Positions 11,601-23,600 of a stretch of 64,000 bases of DNA are shown in pieces. The notes under the pieces were generated by a model. That model was given only the letters and a program-made list of their open reading frames with translations. It was not told where the DNA came from and made no database searches. A program made the translations under genes and the position numbers. Position 1 is the first letter of the stretch; each line of letters opens with the position of its first letter. Source of the stretch: Symsagittifera roscoffensis (taxonomy: Eukaryota; Xenacoelomorpha; Acoela; Convolutidae); the NCBI RefSeq assembly GCF_963678635.1, contig NC_087071.1, positions 16,367,613 to 16,431,612 on the forward strand. Direction: 5' to 3'.

Positions 11601-14600
11601 AGGTTGTAAAGTTATAGTTAGAGATGTGCCTGGAGTTCTAGATTATTCGTCTAATTGATCTTAGTTTGAGTTAGAGAAAGTGGCGGATTGGATGAATCCT
11701 ATTGGTCTATTTTGAACTAGAATTATTGCGTACTTGTGAGCATGTTTTTTTGAAAAAATGAAATGAAAAATGTTACGGATGTTTCAAGATTGTGAAGTGT
11801 AAAATCTTAAAATTACTTTTTAAATTCTACTTTCTTTAATATTTTAGATTGGGGGATGAACATTTTGTAGTTTTTACGTGGTTGATTTCGGAGTCTTGTT
11901 GTTTTTCTATGTTCTGATTTGTCTATTTCTTCTTGGGGTATTATTTGTTCTGTCATTTTTCTATTTTTTCTTGTTTTTGGAGATTCTTTATGGTTTTGTG
12001 TATTGTTTTTGGTGGCGGTTGGTTTTGTGTTTTGATTTTCGGTGGGGTTATCATTTTGTTCTGTGTTTTTCAGATGTGGTTCATTTTGAATGATTTTTAA
12101 TCCTGTGAAAGAATATAATTGAGTTAATTCGCGGAGTGCGTATTCTTTTGGGTAATAAGGTAATAGGTTGTTTCGATGTTGAACGATTTCTTTTTTGTTT
12201 GAGTCGGTAATTTTATATGTGACATCAGTGGGTTTTGCAATTATTTGGTAGGGTCCTTTTCGGAGGGGTTGTAATTTTTTAGAAATTCCTTTTTGAGTAT
12301 TAAAATTAGGTATTAAAACAAATGTTCCAATTTTTAAATCGGAAGCTGGTGTAAAGCGTGAATTGATTTGTTCATTTATGTTTTGTCTTTGTAATAACTT
12401 TTTCGTTATTTTTTGGTAAATTTCATTGTGTTTCTTATCTCTATTTAAAATCCATTCGGTGTGTGTACCGGAGGCTAATTTAAGAATTTGTGGGTGATGA
12501 AAATGATCTTCATCGTGCGTATGTAATGGGAGGTTATAACAAATTGAGTCTTTATTTGGTTGACAATAACCTTGTGCGTTTTTATGAGAATTTGCTGTAA
12601 ACATTATTGGTTTGCGTGGCTTTTGGTTAAAAACCATTTCATATGGTGACATTCCTAAAGTTGTCGTAATTTGTGAATTATATGCTAAGGGAAATAATTT
12701 TACATCTGCTAACCATTCGGTATATTTTGTATCATTTCCATTGATGATACATCTAAGATATTCTTGTAGTGAACGGTTCATACCTTCGACTAAGCCGTTT
12801 GTCCAAGGTGCATGAGATGTACGTGGTTTGTGTTTAATGTTATATAAATGACATAGTGTTATTATTTCATTATTTATGAATTCTGTACCATTGTCTGTAA
12901 CTAAAATTTCTGGTAGTCCAAATTTTGCTATCCAGTGTTCATAAAGTGTTGTATATGCGTAATAAGCATTACAATGTGGTACTGGGTTAAGTGCTACATA
13001 GTGTGTGAATGCGTCAACAATTACCATAATGTAGGAGTTTCCTTCTGATGAGGGTGAAATTGGTCCTTTAGTATCAAATGAGATACGGTGATTAAAGTAC
13101 AAACTTTGTCCTTTAAAATCTTGTTTTTGTGCTATTTGTTTTTGATTTGGGTAAGGTTTATTCAGTTGACATACTATACAATCATTGCATAGTACTTTTA
13201 TCCAATTTGGTGCATTTGGGAAGTAAAAATTTTGTATAAAATTTGAATATGTTTTCTCTGATCCAGAGTGTCCTTTAATATTTTGTGTATGTGAAATATT
13301 AAAAGCTATAAGAATCATACTTAAAGGGAGACATGGAACTGTAGATTCATTTAATTTGTATTCTAGAAGGTCTGTGTTTTCGTTAATTGTTGTATTATTG
13401 AATTTTCGAAAATATCGGAGGAGTGTTTTATTTCCTAAAATGGTTGAATCTGCTTTGATAGGTTTAGTTTTATATTTGTGCCATGATTTCAGTTGTCGAA
13501 TTACTGGGTCAAGGTTTTGATATTGTTTCAGTGTTGAAATTGTAATTGTTTCTGTTGGGGGGAGAAAAATGTTTTCGATTTCTAATGTAGATAAGGGTAT
13601 TGTATCAAGTGGGTCGTGAAGGTCAAAAACTTGATTTATTGTGTATTTTGAATCATTTGTTTGTGGTCCTGATAAATTTATTTTATCAGTTAAATCTTCT
13701 TTTTCAATTAGTGGAAAATGGTCTTTCTTAGGCAGGTGTTGTTTTGTTCGTTTTTGTTGAGTGTTATTTTTTATCCATTGAGAATATGGGATTGGTTTGA
13801 AGGTTGATGTTCCAAGTAAATCAACTTCATAATGATTATTTTGACAATCTAAATAAAGTGGGAAATGTTGTAAATTATTTATTTGTGATTGTTCAATATC
13901 AGTTTTTACTGCATATTTGCATTCTAATCGGGGTGATGTTTCGTTTTCTGCAAGGTAGAATTTTATATTTTTGGGTATTTCAACTGTTGTTTTTCGTGTA
14001 AGTAATTCAGGTGGTGTATTTCGACTTAAGGTGTCTGGTAATGCAAGATTTTTTCCTGCAGTCCAAACTATATGTAAGTTTGGAAATTTCATTAGAATTA
14101 GTTGAAATCTGTAAACTCGGTGGTTTGGGTTAGATTTCTGTGTGAAGAGAAAGATGATTGGTTTATGGTCTGTGAATAGAACTGTTGGATGTTTTGATCC
14201 AAGTATCAGAAATTCATATTCTGTCAGTGTATATATTATGGCTGTACATTCTCTCATTAGAGTTGAGAGTCGTAGCTCTGCTTGAGTGAATAATCGAGAA
14301 TTTGCTGATATCAAGTTCATTTTATTTGTACCATTATGTGATTGTAATAGTGCTGCGCCGATGCCAAAGTTCGAAGCATCGCACATTGCATAAAATGGTT
14401 GATTTGAGTCTGGAATTGTGTTTGAAATTTGTTCAGTTAAAAGTTTCTTTATTTCTTCAAATCGTGTTTGATGTTCTGTGTTCCATTCAAAATTATTTTG
14501 TTGTCTAAGGATGTTATAAAATGGTCGTAGATATAATTGCATTTTATAAACATATTTACTTAAAAAGTTTAACATTCCAAGGAATTCTTGGTTTTTCTTT

Positions 14601-17600
14601 TTATTTGTTGGTGGTTGAAGTTTTTGAATAGCGTCAATGCGTGATTTCAGTGGAGTGATTGTTTTTCTTTCGATGTTATGTCCTAAGAATTTAACTCTTG
14701 TCAAAAAGAATTGTGATTTATCGGGGGCGGCCTTCAGATTTTCGTTCTGAAGTATTTGGTGATATTTTTCTAAAACATTGAACATTTCGTCTTTTGTTTG
14801 TGATTGCATAAAAACATCGTCTAAATAGGTGATTGCGTTTTTCTTGAGTATTAGTGGTCTAAAAATTTTGCTCATAAAAGCTGAAAATGCTGCTGGTCCT
14901 ATGGATATTCCATAGAATAAACGGTTAAATTCATATTGTTGGTTTCCGATAACAAATTGTGTTAAACGTCGTGATTGTTCATCTAGTGGCATTTGATTGT
15001 ATGCACTATTCATATCGGCGGTTGTAAAGTATTTGCCGTTTATTTTTGTTAAAATAACTTGTATTGGTTCAATGGGCCAATTACATTTTGATTCGTCTAT
15101 AAGTGAATTGAGGTATCTAGCATCGAGAACGATTTTTAATGATTCTCCTTTGGCTAGAATGATAACGGGGTTGATGAATGTGTTGCCTTTTGGTTGTTCT
15201 TCTTTATTAACTGGTGATATGATATTGTACTGTTCTAAAATATCGAGTAATCTGTTTACTTTATCATGTAAGTGAATTGGTACTTTACTTGCTCTCTGTT
15301 TTTTGAAAACTGCGTCTGGTTTTAATGGGAGATGTAGTGATGAACTGATTTTGCCAACATCGAATTTTGATGTTGCATAGACTGATGAATATTTTATTAG
15401 CTGTTTGGCTAATTTTTCAAATTCGTCTTGTGTTATTTGTGAATGTTGGAAATTAAACATTGTTAAAAATTTCTGTTGGTCCTCTGTGTAGTTACTTATA
15501 TTGAATGTAGGTTTGAAATATGGAGTTTTTGTGAAATAATCCGTATTTCTGTTTTCGTTACTTATTATATTATTTATAGATAATTCTTCATTAAGAATTG
15601 TAGATTGGCAAATATCTAGTAATTGGAGTATATTATTTACGCGATAGGCTTTTTCGTGTATTGGTGATATTGTAGCGTTGGTTTCACAATATCCTAAAAG
15701 TCCTAAAGGTAATGTTACTTGGTAAGGTGTGTTGTTATAAACATGTAAGGAAATAATATCTGAATTCGAATTTTTTAAATATTTTATTGAAGAGATTGTG
15801 ATTTTGAAAAATTTATGAATAGGTTTGAATTCAAAATCTGACATATAAAATTTTTGTTTGTTTTGTTCTTTATCATATTGGTGAACTTGTTTGATTGAAA
15901 AATTATAGATGTTTCCTGATAGTGGTTTCAGGTGTTTTCTTTGTTGGTTATATATTGGATAGAATTTTGAAAAGAATGGTGGTTGTTTATTTAATCTTTG
16001 AAAAAATGTTAGGGATGTTTCTTTTGTTTTTGTATATTTATCTTTGATTAATATTTTACTATTTAGGATGTTAATTGTTGGTATATACTTCGAAATAAAT
16101 GGTATTCCAATGATATTATATTTAATATCAGTGATATGGAATATTTGTTTAAATGGCTTATTTAAAATTTTGCTTTGCTCCATTGTTCTGGTAGGGAGGA
16201 GAAATAATTGGATTTTTCCGTAGTTTATCAGTGTTGATCCTTGTGCTGTTGCTAGTTTGCTGGAGGTTTCAAGAGGTGTTAGCTTTGGGTGTAAGGATTT
16301 TATTTCATTCCATGTGGGGATGTTTATTATGTTTGATTCTGCTCCTGAATCAATTAAAAAATCTATTTCAAGGTCTGGTGGTTGAAATTCTTTATTTCTT
16401 GGGCTTTCTAAGAGAAATGGTATTGTCCAAATTTTTTCTTTGGGTTGTTCTTTTTGTATATTTTGGTAGATGTGGTTTGTATTCAAGCATTTTGTTTTGA
16501 CATTTTGATTGGGTTGTTCTGTAGTATTTTTTGCATTTGTTTCTTGCGTTGTTGGTGTGGAATTTATGGGTGTAGTGTAATGATTTTGAAGAAATTCTGA
16601 TTGATTTTCATATATGTGTGATGGAAAGGGTTGTTCATATATGACAGATTCATAGTCATTTTCGACTTTTATCATATTGATAGCAAGAGTGTTTTCAGTA
16701 TCACTTTCTGAATCTGATGATGTACAGTTTATTTGATTGAGTTGTAACGCATCAGTTACTGTGTCATCAATACCTGGAGGGTCTGATGTTATTTCTGGGT
16801 TAGATTGTACTTGATTGATTTGCCTTTGATGTTTAGGTGTATTACTTCTATGACGATTATTAGAATTATTATAGTTATTATTATTCCTATGTGGTGATTG
16901 GGAATAATTTCTGTAACGATTATTATAACTTGGGTGTCGATTTTGTGAATTATTTCGCGATCTGTTTTGGTAGTTATTGTTTGGTCTGTTATAGTTCGAT
17001 CTATTATATGAGTTATTCCTTGATCGATTGTTCGGATAATTCTGGTTTCGGTTGTTTGAATAACTTCTATTTCGATTATAGGAGTAGTTTCTATTCCTAT
17101 TGTATGATGAATTTCGTGATTGGTTGTTTGGATAGTAGTTATTTCTTGATTGGGAATTAGATCTAGAAACAAATCGTTGTGTATTTGAATTTGATCTGGA
17201 GTAGTTATTTCTACTATTTGGTCTATTGTAGTGATTTTGTGATGAATTTTGTGTATTTCTTCGTTCTGGTGATCTTCCTCTATAACTTGAGTTATATGGG
17301 GATTGATTTCTTGTATAACTTGTATTGTTCGGAAGTGGCTTTCCTGAACTGTTGTTGCTGTATACATTTTTGTTTGGTAGATTTTGATCTTTTTTCATGT
17401 ATTGATAGAATGATTTATTTGGTTCTTTGTATTTTTGAGGTTTATTTTGACTATCTTGCTGTTTTTGTCTACATTCGGAAATACTATGTCCGTATCGTCG
17501 GCAATAATTACACCATTTTTTGAAAGATGGTTTGCCTTTGAAGTTTGGGTTCTTTTCATAAATATTGAGTATTTCAGTGATTTTTTCAACGAGGTCTGTT

Positions 17601-20600
17601 TCTGATTCCTGTATATTATTAATATTAGTGGAAGTCGTTTCAATTTTGTTAACGTATTGTAATTTCAGATTTTCCGTTTCTTCTAGTTTCATCGTGATTT
17701 CTGCTTGTTCTAGTTTGTCTACTAGTTTTCGAAAATCTAAATCGGGTTCTCGAATTGAAGAAGGATGAGATGCTCTCTTTTTTATTGCTATTTTCCTTAA
17801 TTGTGGTGTTAAGGTCATCATTAAGATTTCTGTCATCTTTGTGTTTTTATAGTCATGTGTATTTAGTGAATATGCTTTTCGAACTAGTGTTTCGATTCGT
17901 ACTGCTATTTGCTTGATGGTTTCGTTTGGTAATCTGCGAATTTCATTACATAAAACTCTTTGTTGTTGTTTGTTTCTTTCGGAGTCAAACATTTTTGAAA
18001 ATTCTTGTGTAAATCTTTTCCAGTTTGATTTTATTTCTAGAGGTAGTACTGAAAACCATTTTTGGGCTGCGCCATCTAAGGTTGTTTGTATCAACGCTGT
18101 GCGTCGATGTATCCAGTTTTGATGTAGTGGCGTATTAATTGGTTCAGGTCCTATATTTAAAATCAAATTTGCTGTTACTGCATTTAAATAATCTTCTACA
18201 GAGTATTCAGGGTCTGTTCCTGTGAAAACCATTAAAGGTTTGTTTGATGTTATTGATGATCCACCCATAAGGTATGGATTCATTGTCATTTGTAATGATT
18301 CTGCTGCATTTGGCATTTGAGAAAAATTTGAAAGTTGGTTTCTTGTTATTTCATGTTGTTGAAGATAATATGGGAGTGGTATTTCATTTTGCATTTGTGA
18401 TGGTTGATACGAGTGTGCAGTCATTGGATTTTGTTGTTGAATTGGTTGAGAAGATTGTGTATTAATTAGATTTTGTTGTTGAATTGGTTGTTGATTATGT
18501 GCATCTATTGGTTGTGGAGAAAAATTTCTATGATTTGTATGTGTTCTCTGTATTCCTTGTCTACGATATTCTTGAGTATTTGGTGCAAATATATCTGGTT
18601 GTAAGAAATCATCATCTGAGGATAAATAATCCATTTGATAAGATGTCTGTTTTTTATTTTTATTTTGTTGAAAAAATGGGTAATTTTCACTGCGATCCTG
18701 TGGAGGATTTGGTTGAAAATTTTTGGAATTATATTGGGCTGTTGGGTTATCCCAGTTTCGAGGTTTTGTATATTGGTTAAAATTCCTTTGTGGTTGGTAA
18801 TTTGTTTTTGATGGATGTGTATAATTATAATTATGGTCTGCAAAGTTGTTTCTAGTGAATGTTTTGCGTGTTTTTGATGGTATTGTCATGGGTCTGTATG
18901 TTTGGTAATCCATATGTGAATATTTAGGGGCAACCGAAGGTTTAACGGTTGATTGTAAGGTTACCTGTGTTTGTGAAGGATTTGTATTTCTTGGTGTTGT
19001 TAAATTTGGGCGTATTGGTGAAATACTTTGTTGTGTAGTTGTTGTGTGTACAATTTCTTCATTTATGAAGTGTGATGGTGTCTGGATATCTTGTTGAGTA
19101 AGATTCCTAATTGAGGTTTTCATTGTGTATGACTGTAGAGTTTAAACTATTATTTTGTGTATCGGGTAAAAATGTATTATAGTTTAATGGAGTTGCATCA
19201 ATTGTTAATGGTATTACTCTTACATAATCTCTTATGTAAGATATTGTACCTATTGCTTGACTTGAGATTGATTGTGGAAAGCTTATAAATGCGGGATGAG
19301 ACCATTCGGGGTCCCAAACATAATCTGATTGTTCTGTGATAGCGGTATCATCGTTCGAATTTTGGGGTCTAAAATTTTTTCTTGCTTGTGCAATTAAATC
19401 AATATTGTGTGTGAAATAATCTATTATGAACCATGCTAAAATTTTTTGTAAATCGTGTTTGGTATGTTGTGAAACGTCGTCTTTCGTGAAATTTTCTTTA
19501 ATGATGTTTAAATAACTAGAGAGTAGTGTGATTTCATGTCGTACTCTTAAGTGTTTAGATGTTTCTGTCGGTGAGACATTTGTTAATGGAAGTTCATTTT
19601 CTAATATCGAAATATAACTATATATTATTGCGAAAACTTCATTGGTGAATATGGAGTTTGCTCTTTGTGAGTTATGGTATTGGATGCTTTTTATATATTC
19701 TGAAAAAACTTTCGAAAATTCTAAATCAAGATCGTCTGTTTGAATAGTATATGTTCTATTATTGTGGTTTGGGGAGGTGAATTCTATAGAGTAGATTCCA
19801 TACTGTTGTGTTATGTTGCATATATCTTTTAGATAGTGATCTATGATTTGTCTTTTGATTTTTACATCGGGGAACTCTGTTTTACATGGACTGATTCCGG
19901 GTTCAAATAAATTTACGAGTAAATTTTGACAAAATATGTGTTGTCCTCTATCAGTATCTGCGTTTACTATAAAGGGAAAGATTTCATCATCATCTGGAGT
20001 TTCGTCACCTGGGGTGTGTGTTGAACTCATTTTTTCGTTCGATGACTGTTAATATGTAATTATTAATGTGTCGAATTGGTTGATTCCAATTGTATAAATG
20101 TACTGGTTTGTGTTTATACTGTTTTTTTATTCTTCTTTTTCCTCTTTGTGATGAATTTGAAGTTGTTTCTGAGTCAGAAAAATATAATTGATCGTGAAGT
20201 GGGCAATTTTTATCTATTGATTCTTTTAGTTTGTAAAGTTCGTCTAAACTATTGGTTTCTGATTCTGAAAATGCGTTTCGATTTTTTGAAAATCTTTTTC
20301 GTGTTATTTGTCTTTGTTTAGTTATTATTTTCCTCTTTAGTGTTTGTCGTTTTGTTCGAATGTATCCAACTGTTTGTGTATGAGGTGTGATTACAAGGTC
20401 GTATTTTTTGTTATCTATTTCACAATTGTGTAAAATGATTGTTTGTTTATTTCCTAGGTTTTTAAATGACATAAGGTTTAGAATGACGGATGCAAAGGTT
20501 GTTAAATGATTTCTATTTTCTTAAACTGTTAGTTCTTACGATTTTTCGGTTAGCTTAACCTGGGTCTATTTGTTCAGGGTTGGAGAGAAAAGTATATCGA

Positions 20601-23600
20601 TTCCGAAGAATGATTTTTACTTTCTCGTGACTAGTATAAGCTAAGGTGTTAACTTACTTAATCTTACTTAGGGGTAGTGATTGTGTTCAAGGGTTGGAGA
20701 ATAGTAAATCGATCCACAAGGTTCAGGTATAATTAGAACGCGAGTAGTTCGTTAGATACTATTTTAAACTTACTAAGTCTAAGATTTATCCTGGGTCTGG
20801 TAAGAGGGGGGGGGGGGGGTCAAGTGAAGGATGAATAACCGAAGTTCTTCACTTTTTATCCTAATTTGAATGATTAGTTTTGTTCAAAAATTTCTATTAG
20901 TCTTGGGTCTTTAGAAAGGGTTGGGTAGTGAATCGACGTTTGAGGTCGTTAGACACTAATTAAGTGGGTGGGGGAGAACAAAGTTGTTCTGTTTGATCCA
21001 AGGATAAGCCTTGATGATCAAATTTAAAATTTAATTAAGTAGAAAATGATTTAAGATCCAAGGATAAGCCTTGATGATCTGGTTTTAAAATTAAGTGACT
21101 TTAAATTTTGATAAAGTTTTAAATTTGTGTAAAGGAAAAATTTAGTGTTTTGATGATATTAGTGAGTTGATGATTGCTGTTATGTTTTAGGTGATGAAGC
21201 TGGAACAACAGGATGATTTATGATTACTAACCATTTATTGTCATGCTACTAATTTTTATTTTTATTTTCCAATAAATATTTTTCAAACATGTTTTGTATA
21301 TTACTGCAGAGTTTTAGGAAAACGATCTTAGATCTTTTTATCAATCGTTATTGTATAATATTAATTTTGTTTAGCGCCTGAAATGATTTTGAAGAGTAAC
21401 TTCAAGGTTTTATGTTTGCAAATGGAAATCTAAATTCATTGCAAGTAATATTCGAAATATAAAAGTTTGTTCTGGCTTTTGCCGAACTATCATATAACTA
21501 TACGGCAAGTTTCTACTTTGTCGTATGTCGTCTTTGGTTCGAGGTCTTCTTCCAATTCCGGGTAGTTCTGTTATGGTTCGGAATATTGGCTCTGATCTAT
21601 TGAGTCGGAGAGACATTTCAATTAAATTATTGTCGTATAACATTTTGTAAATGTTTTTGTCTAATTTCTAATCTATTTTTGGTTAATTCTAATCTAGTAA
21701 GGTCTTGTTCGAGACTTATGGTCGCACCAGATGAGTTAGGACCGAAGTGTAACTCATAGAGTAATTTCGGATAGGGTACACCGTCTGCTCGTCACGCTAT
21801 CTTATTTTCGGCCGGATAGATTCGTGCAACTTCTTAGTCTAATACCGATCCTAATCTTACTCTTATACTATCTAGTCTCAGGTTGTTTAACTAGTCTCTG
21901 CTAGGCTCAATAGATCTAGGGTATACTGGTTTATTGCGGCTGCTGAAGTGCTCGGGAGAGTCCAACTAATTTCTAAGTTAAATTCAAATCTCTCTGGTGC
22001 TGAAATTACAAGTAACTTCAGCACTTACAAATAAGTGGGTTGTTAGTTAGATGGATCATGATTGGTTAATATTAAATACTTTACATTGGTAAAACATTTA
22101 ATTTATCCAATCATAAAATGTAGTTTAGATCAGGTTCCAAATATATCATTATTTGTTATATGAAATTTATTTAATAGTTATTTATTTAAATTAAATGGAC
22201 AAAATAAGAAAATTCATTGAAAAAATGCGGTTTTTTTGGTGAAGGAAAATTTACTAATCATGTTTAGGGCCATCTACGAGGAGTTGAGCAAGATAGGATC
22301 ACAAGGAGTGCTTCAGACCAGACTGGTTTTACAGAAGAAGATATGGGCACTGCTGAAGAGAATCGAAGTGTCAACTCACGCAAATGTGCAGGTGAGAAAA
22401 TTATTTTCTTCTGATAACTTCAAGTTATCCCGATGGTTTTTTCCGATTTCCAAATTCCTTCGCATTTTGATTCCGCTGCAACTGATTTTAAACGAGAAAA
22501 TTCAGTATTAACTTCTGCAGCGAAAAAGAAGTATTTGGTATATAATTATGGTGCATACAGTTCAAATAGTATCTATTTGGTGCCTTTCACTGTGATCATA
22601 TTATCATGACTGTTATTTCGGGTTTCCAGTTACGGTGTTCTTTGCGCTTTCCAAATACGGGATACGGTGCTCCGCGCGATTCAATTAAGGAACATGAACC
22701 GATTTGAGTTCAGGATTTTTGATAGGCTAGCAAGCCTTTTTAGTCATAGTCGAATTATATTATTTTCCAACATTGCCGACTGAATTGTTTAATTGGGCTA
22801 GGCTTTTTTTTGGGACTTCAGGAGATAATTCGCATATACTTTAAATTTCAATATACGTTTTTTAAGAAAGCAAAAAAATTGTATTATCGATTAAGTGTTA
22901 ATTCTGCATAGAAAAATCACTGCGAAACCTGCTGAAGCTTCGCGACAAGCTGATGCCTTATAAACGTACAATTTTTGGTATGAGTTTAAAGCTTGAAAAT
23001 ATAATTATTTTAAATTTATTTTCTCGGTGGAAAATTACGGTGGAAATTATTACGGTAAAATTACGGTGGAAAATTTATTGTTTTGTTTACTTAAAAAAAA
23101 GTATCGACAATAGAAATTGCCACTAGTAAACAAGGAGCCAAAGGCTCAATTAGTAATAGCTTTTTCGTGCAACTTGGGTTGAAAAGAAAAACAAGACTGC
23201 TCGTATCAAGGCGACTCCCTAAATGTTCCGATTGCCTTTTAATGTCTATTGAATAGAGTTAAATTTAAAATGATGAAATTTGCACTAAAATGGAAAAATT
23301 TAATTTATAATTTTTTTTTAATCATCTCCACACATGCTATATGAAGTACTACGAGATATTTTCAAACTACGTATAGTGTGATAGTATTTGTTGACATTTT
23401 TGAAAGAGCTACTGTTGTGCAAGTTAAAAGTGCTAATTTTGGTGGTTATTTAGAGTCAGGCGGCTGCGTTGACACTATAGTACCTTGTGCTTTGACATTT
23501 GATTGCAAAAAGTTAACACAGTTGAAGCTTCTTTGTTTCATCTATTGAAGCGAAAACAGCTAATTCTTTCATACAACAGAACAATAATAAAAAATCTTCA

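Larger units (their letters stand above)
20473..21731 (-). other. Leader region of the retroelement with repeats
   Basis: Between the 5' LTR and ORF1. It holds a 60-bp tandem duplication (20995-21054 and 21055-21114), each copy opening with a 25-bp hairpin of stem CAAGG/CCTTG. There are three diverged copies of an 'agggttgg...atcga' unit near 20577, 20694 and 20919, and a run of 14 G at 20806-20819. A 77-aa frame near the LTR is listed separately. Retroviral leaders carry packaging and splice-donor signals; the hairpin pair is a candidate for the former. Confidence 0.6.
3281..22139 (-). mobile_element. 18.86-kb Ty3/gypsy-type LTR retroelement with accessory ORFs
   Basis: The element is bounded by two 408-bp direct LTRs starting TG and ending CA, flanked by AATA, and read on the minus strand. 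Gene order in its own direction is leader, ORF1, ORF2, Gag-Pol, spacer, two small hydrophobic ORFs, a Met-less ORF, envelope-like ORF, 599-aa ORF and a structured tail. The order protease, RT, RNase H, integrase plus a GPY/F module places Pol in the Ty3/gypsy class. All large frames are open and the LTRs match, so it may still be competent. It lies antisense in an NF1 intron. At nearly 19 kb and at least eight frames it is much larger than typical gypsy elements of 5-9 kb. Giant LTR elements are known (Ogre in plants, Burro in planarians), but I do not recognise this layout. Confidence 0.95.

Noticed and set aside
16789..17367. 192-aa minus-strand frame inside Gag-Pol, rich in Ile, Thr and His
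   Set aside because: It is the shifted reading of the Asn/Arg/Ser repeat tract of Gag; its simple composition comes from the repeat codons.
16891..17523. Plus-strand frames of 89 and 114 aa, Tyr/Ser/Phe-rich
   Set aside because: Complement of the repetitive Asn/Arg tract of Gag; no independent support.
20801..20820. Assembly or sequencing artefact at the 14-G run
   Set aside because: Cannot be judged from one sequence; similar homopolymer runs occur at 40721 and 58035, so it is treated as real but of uncertain length.
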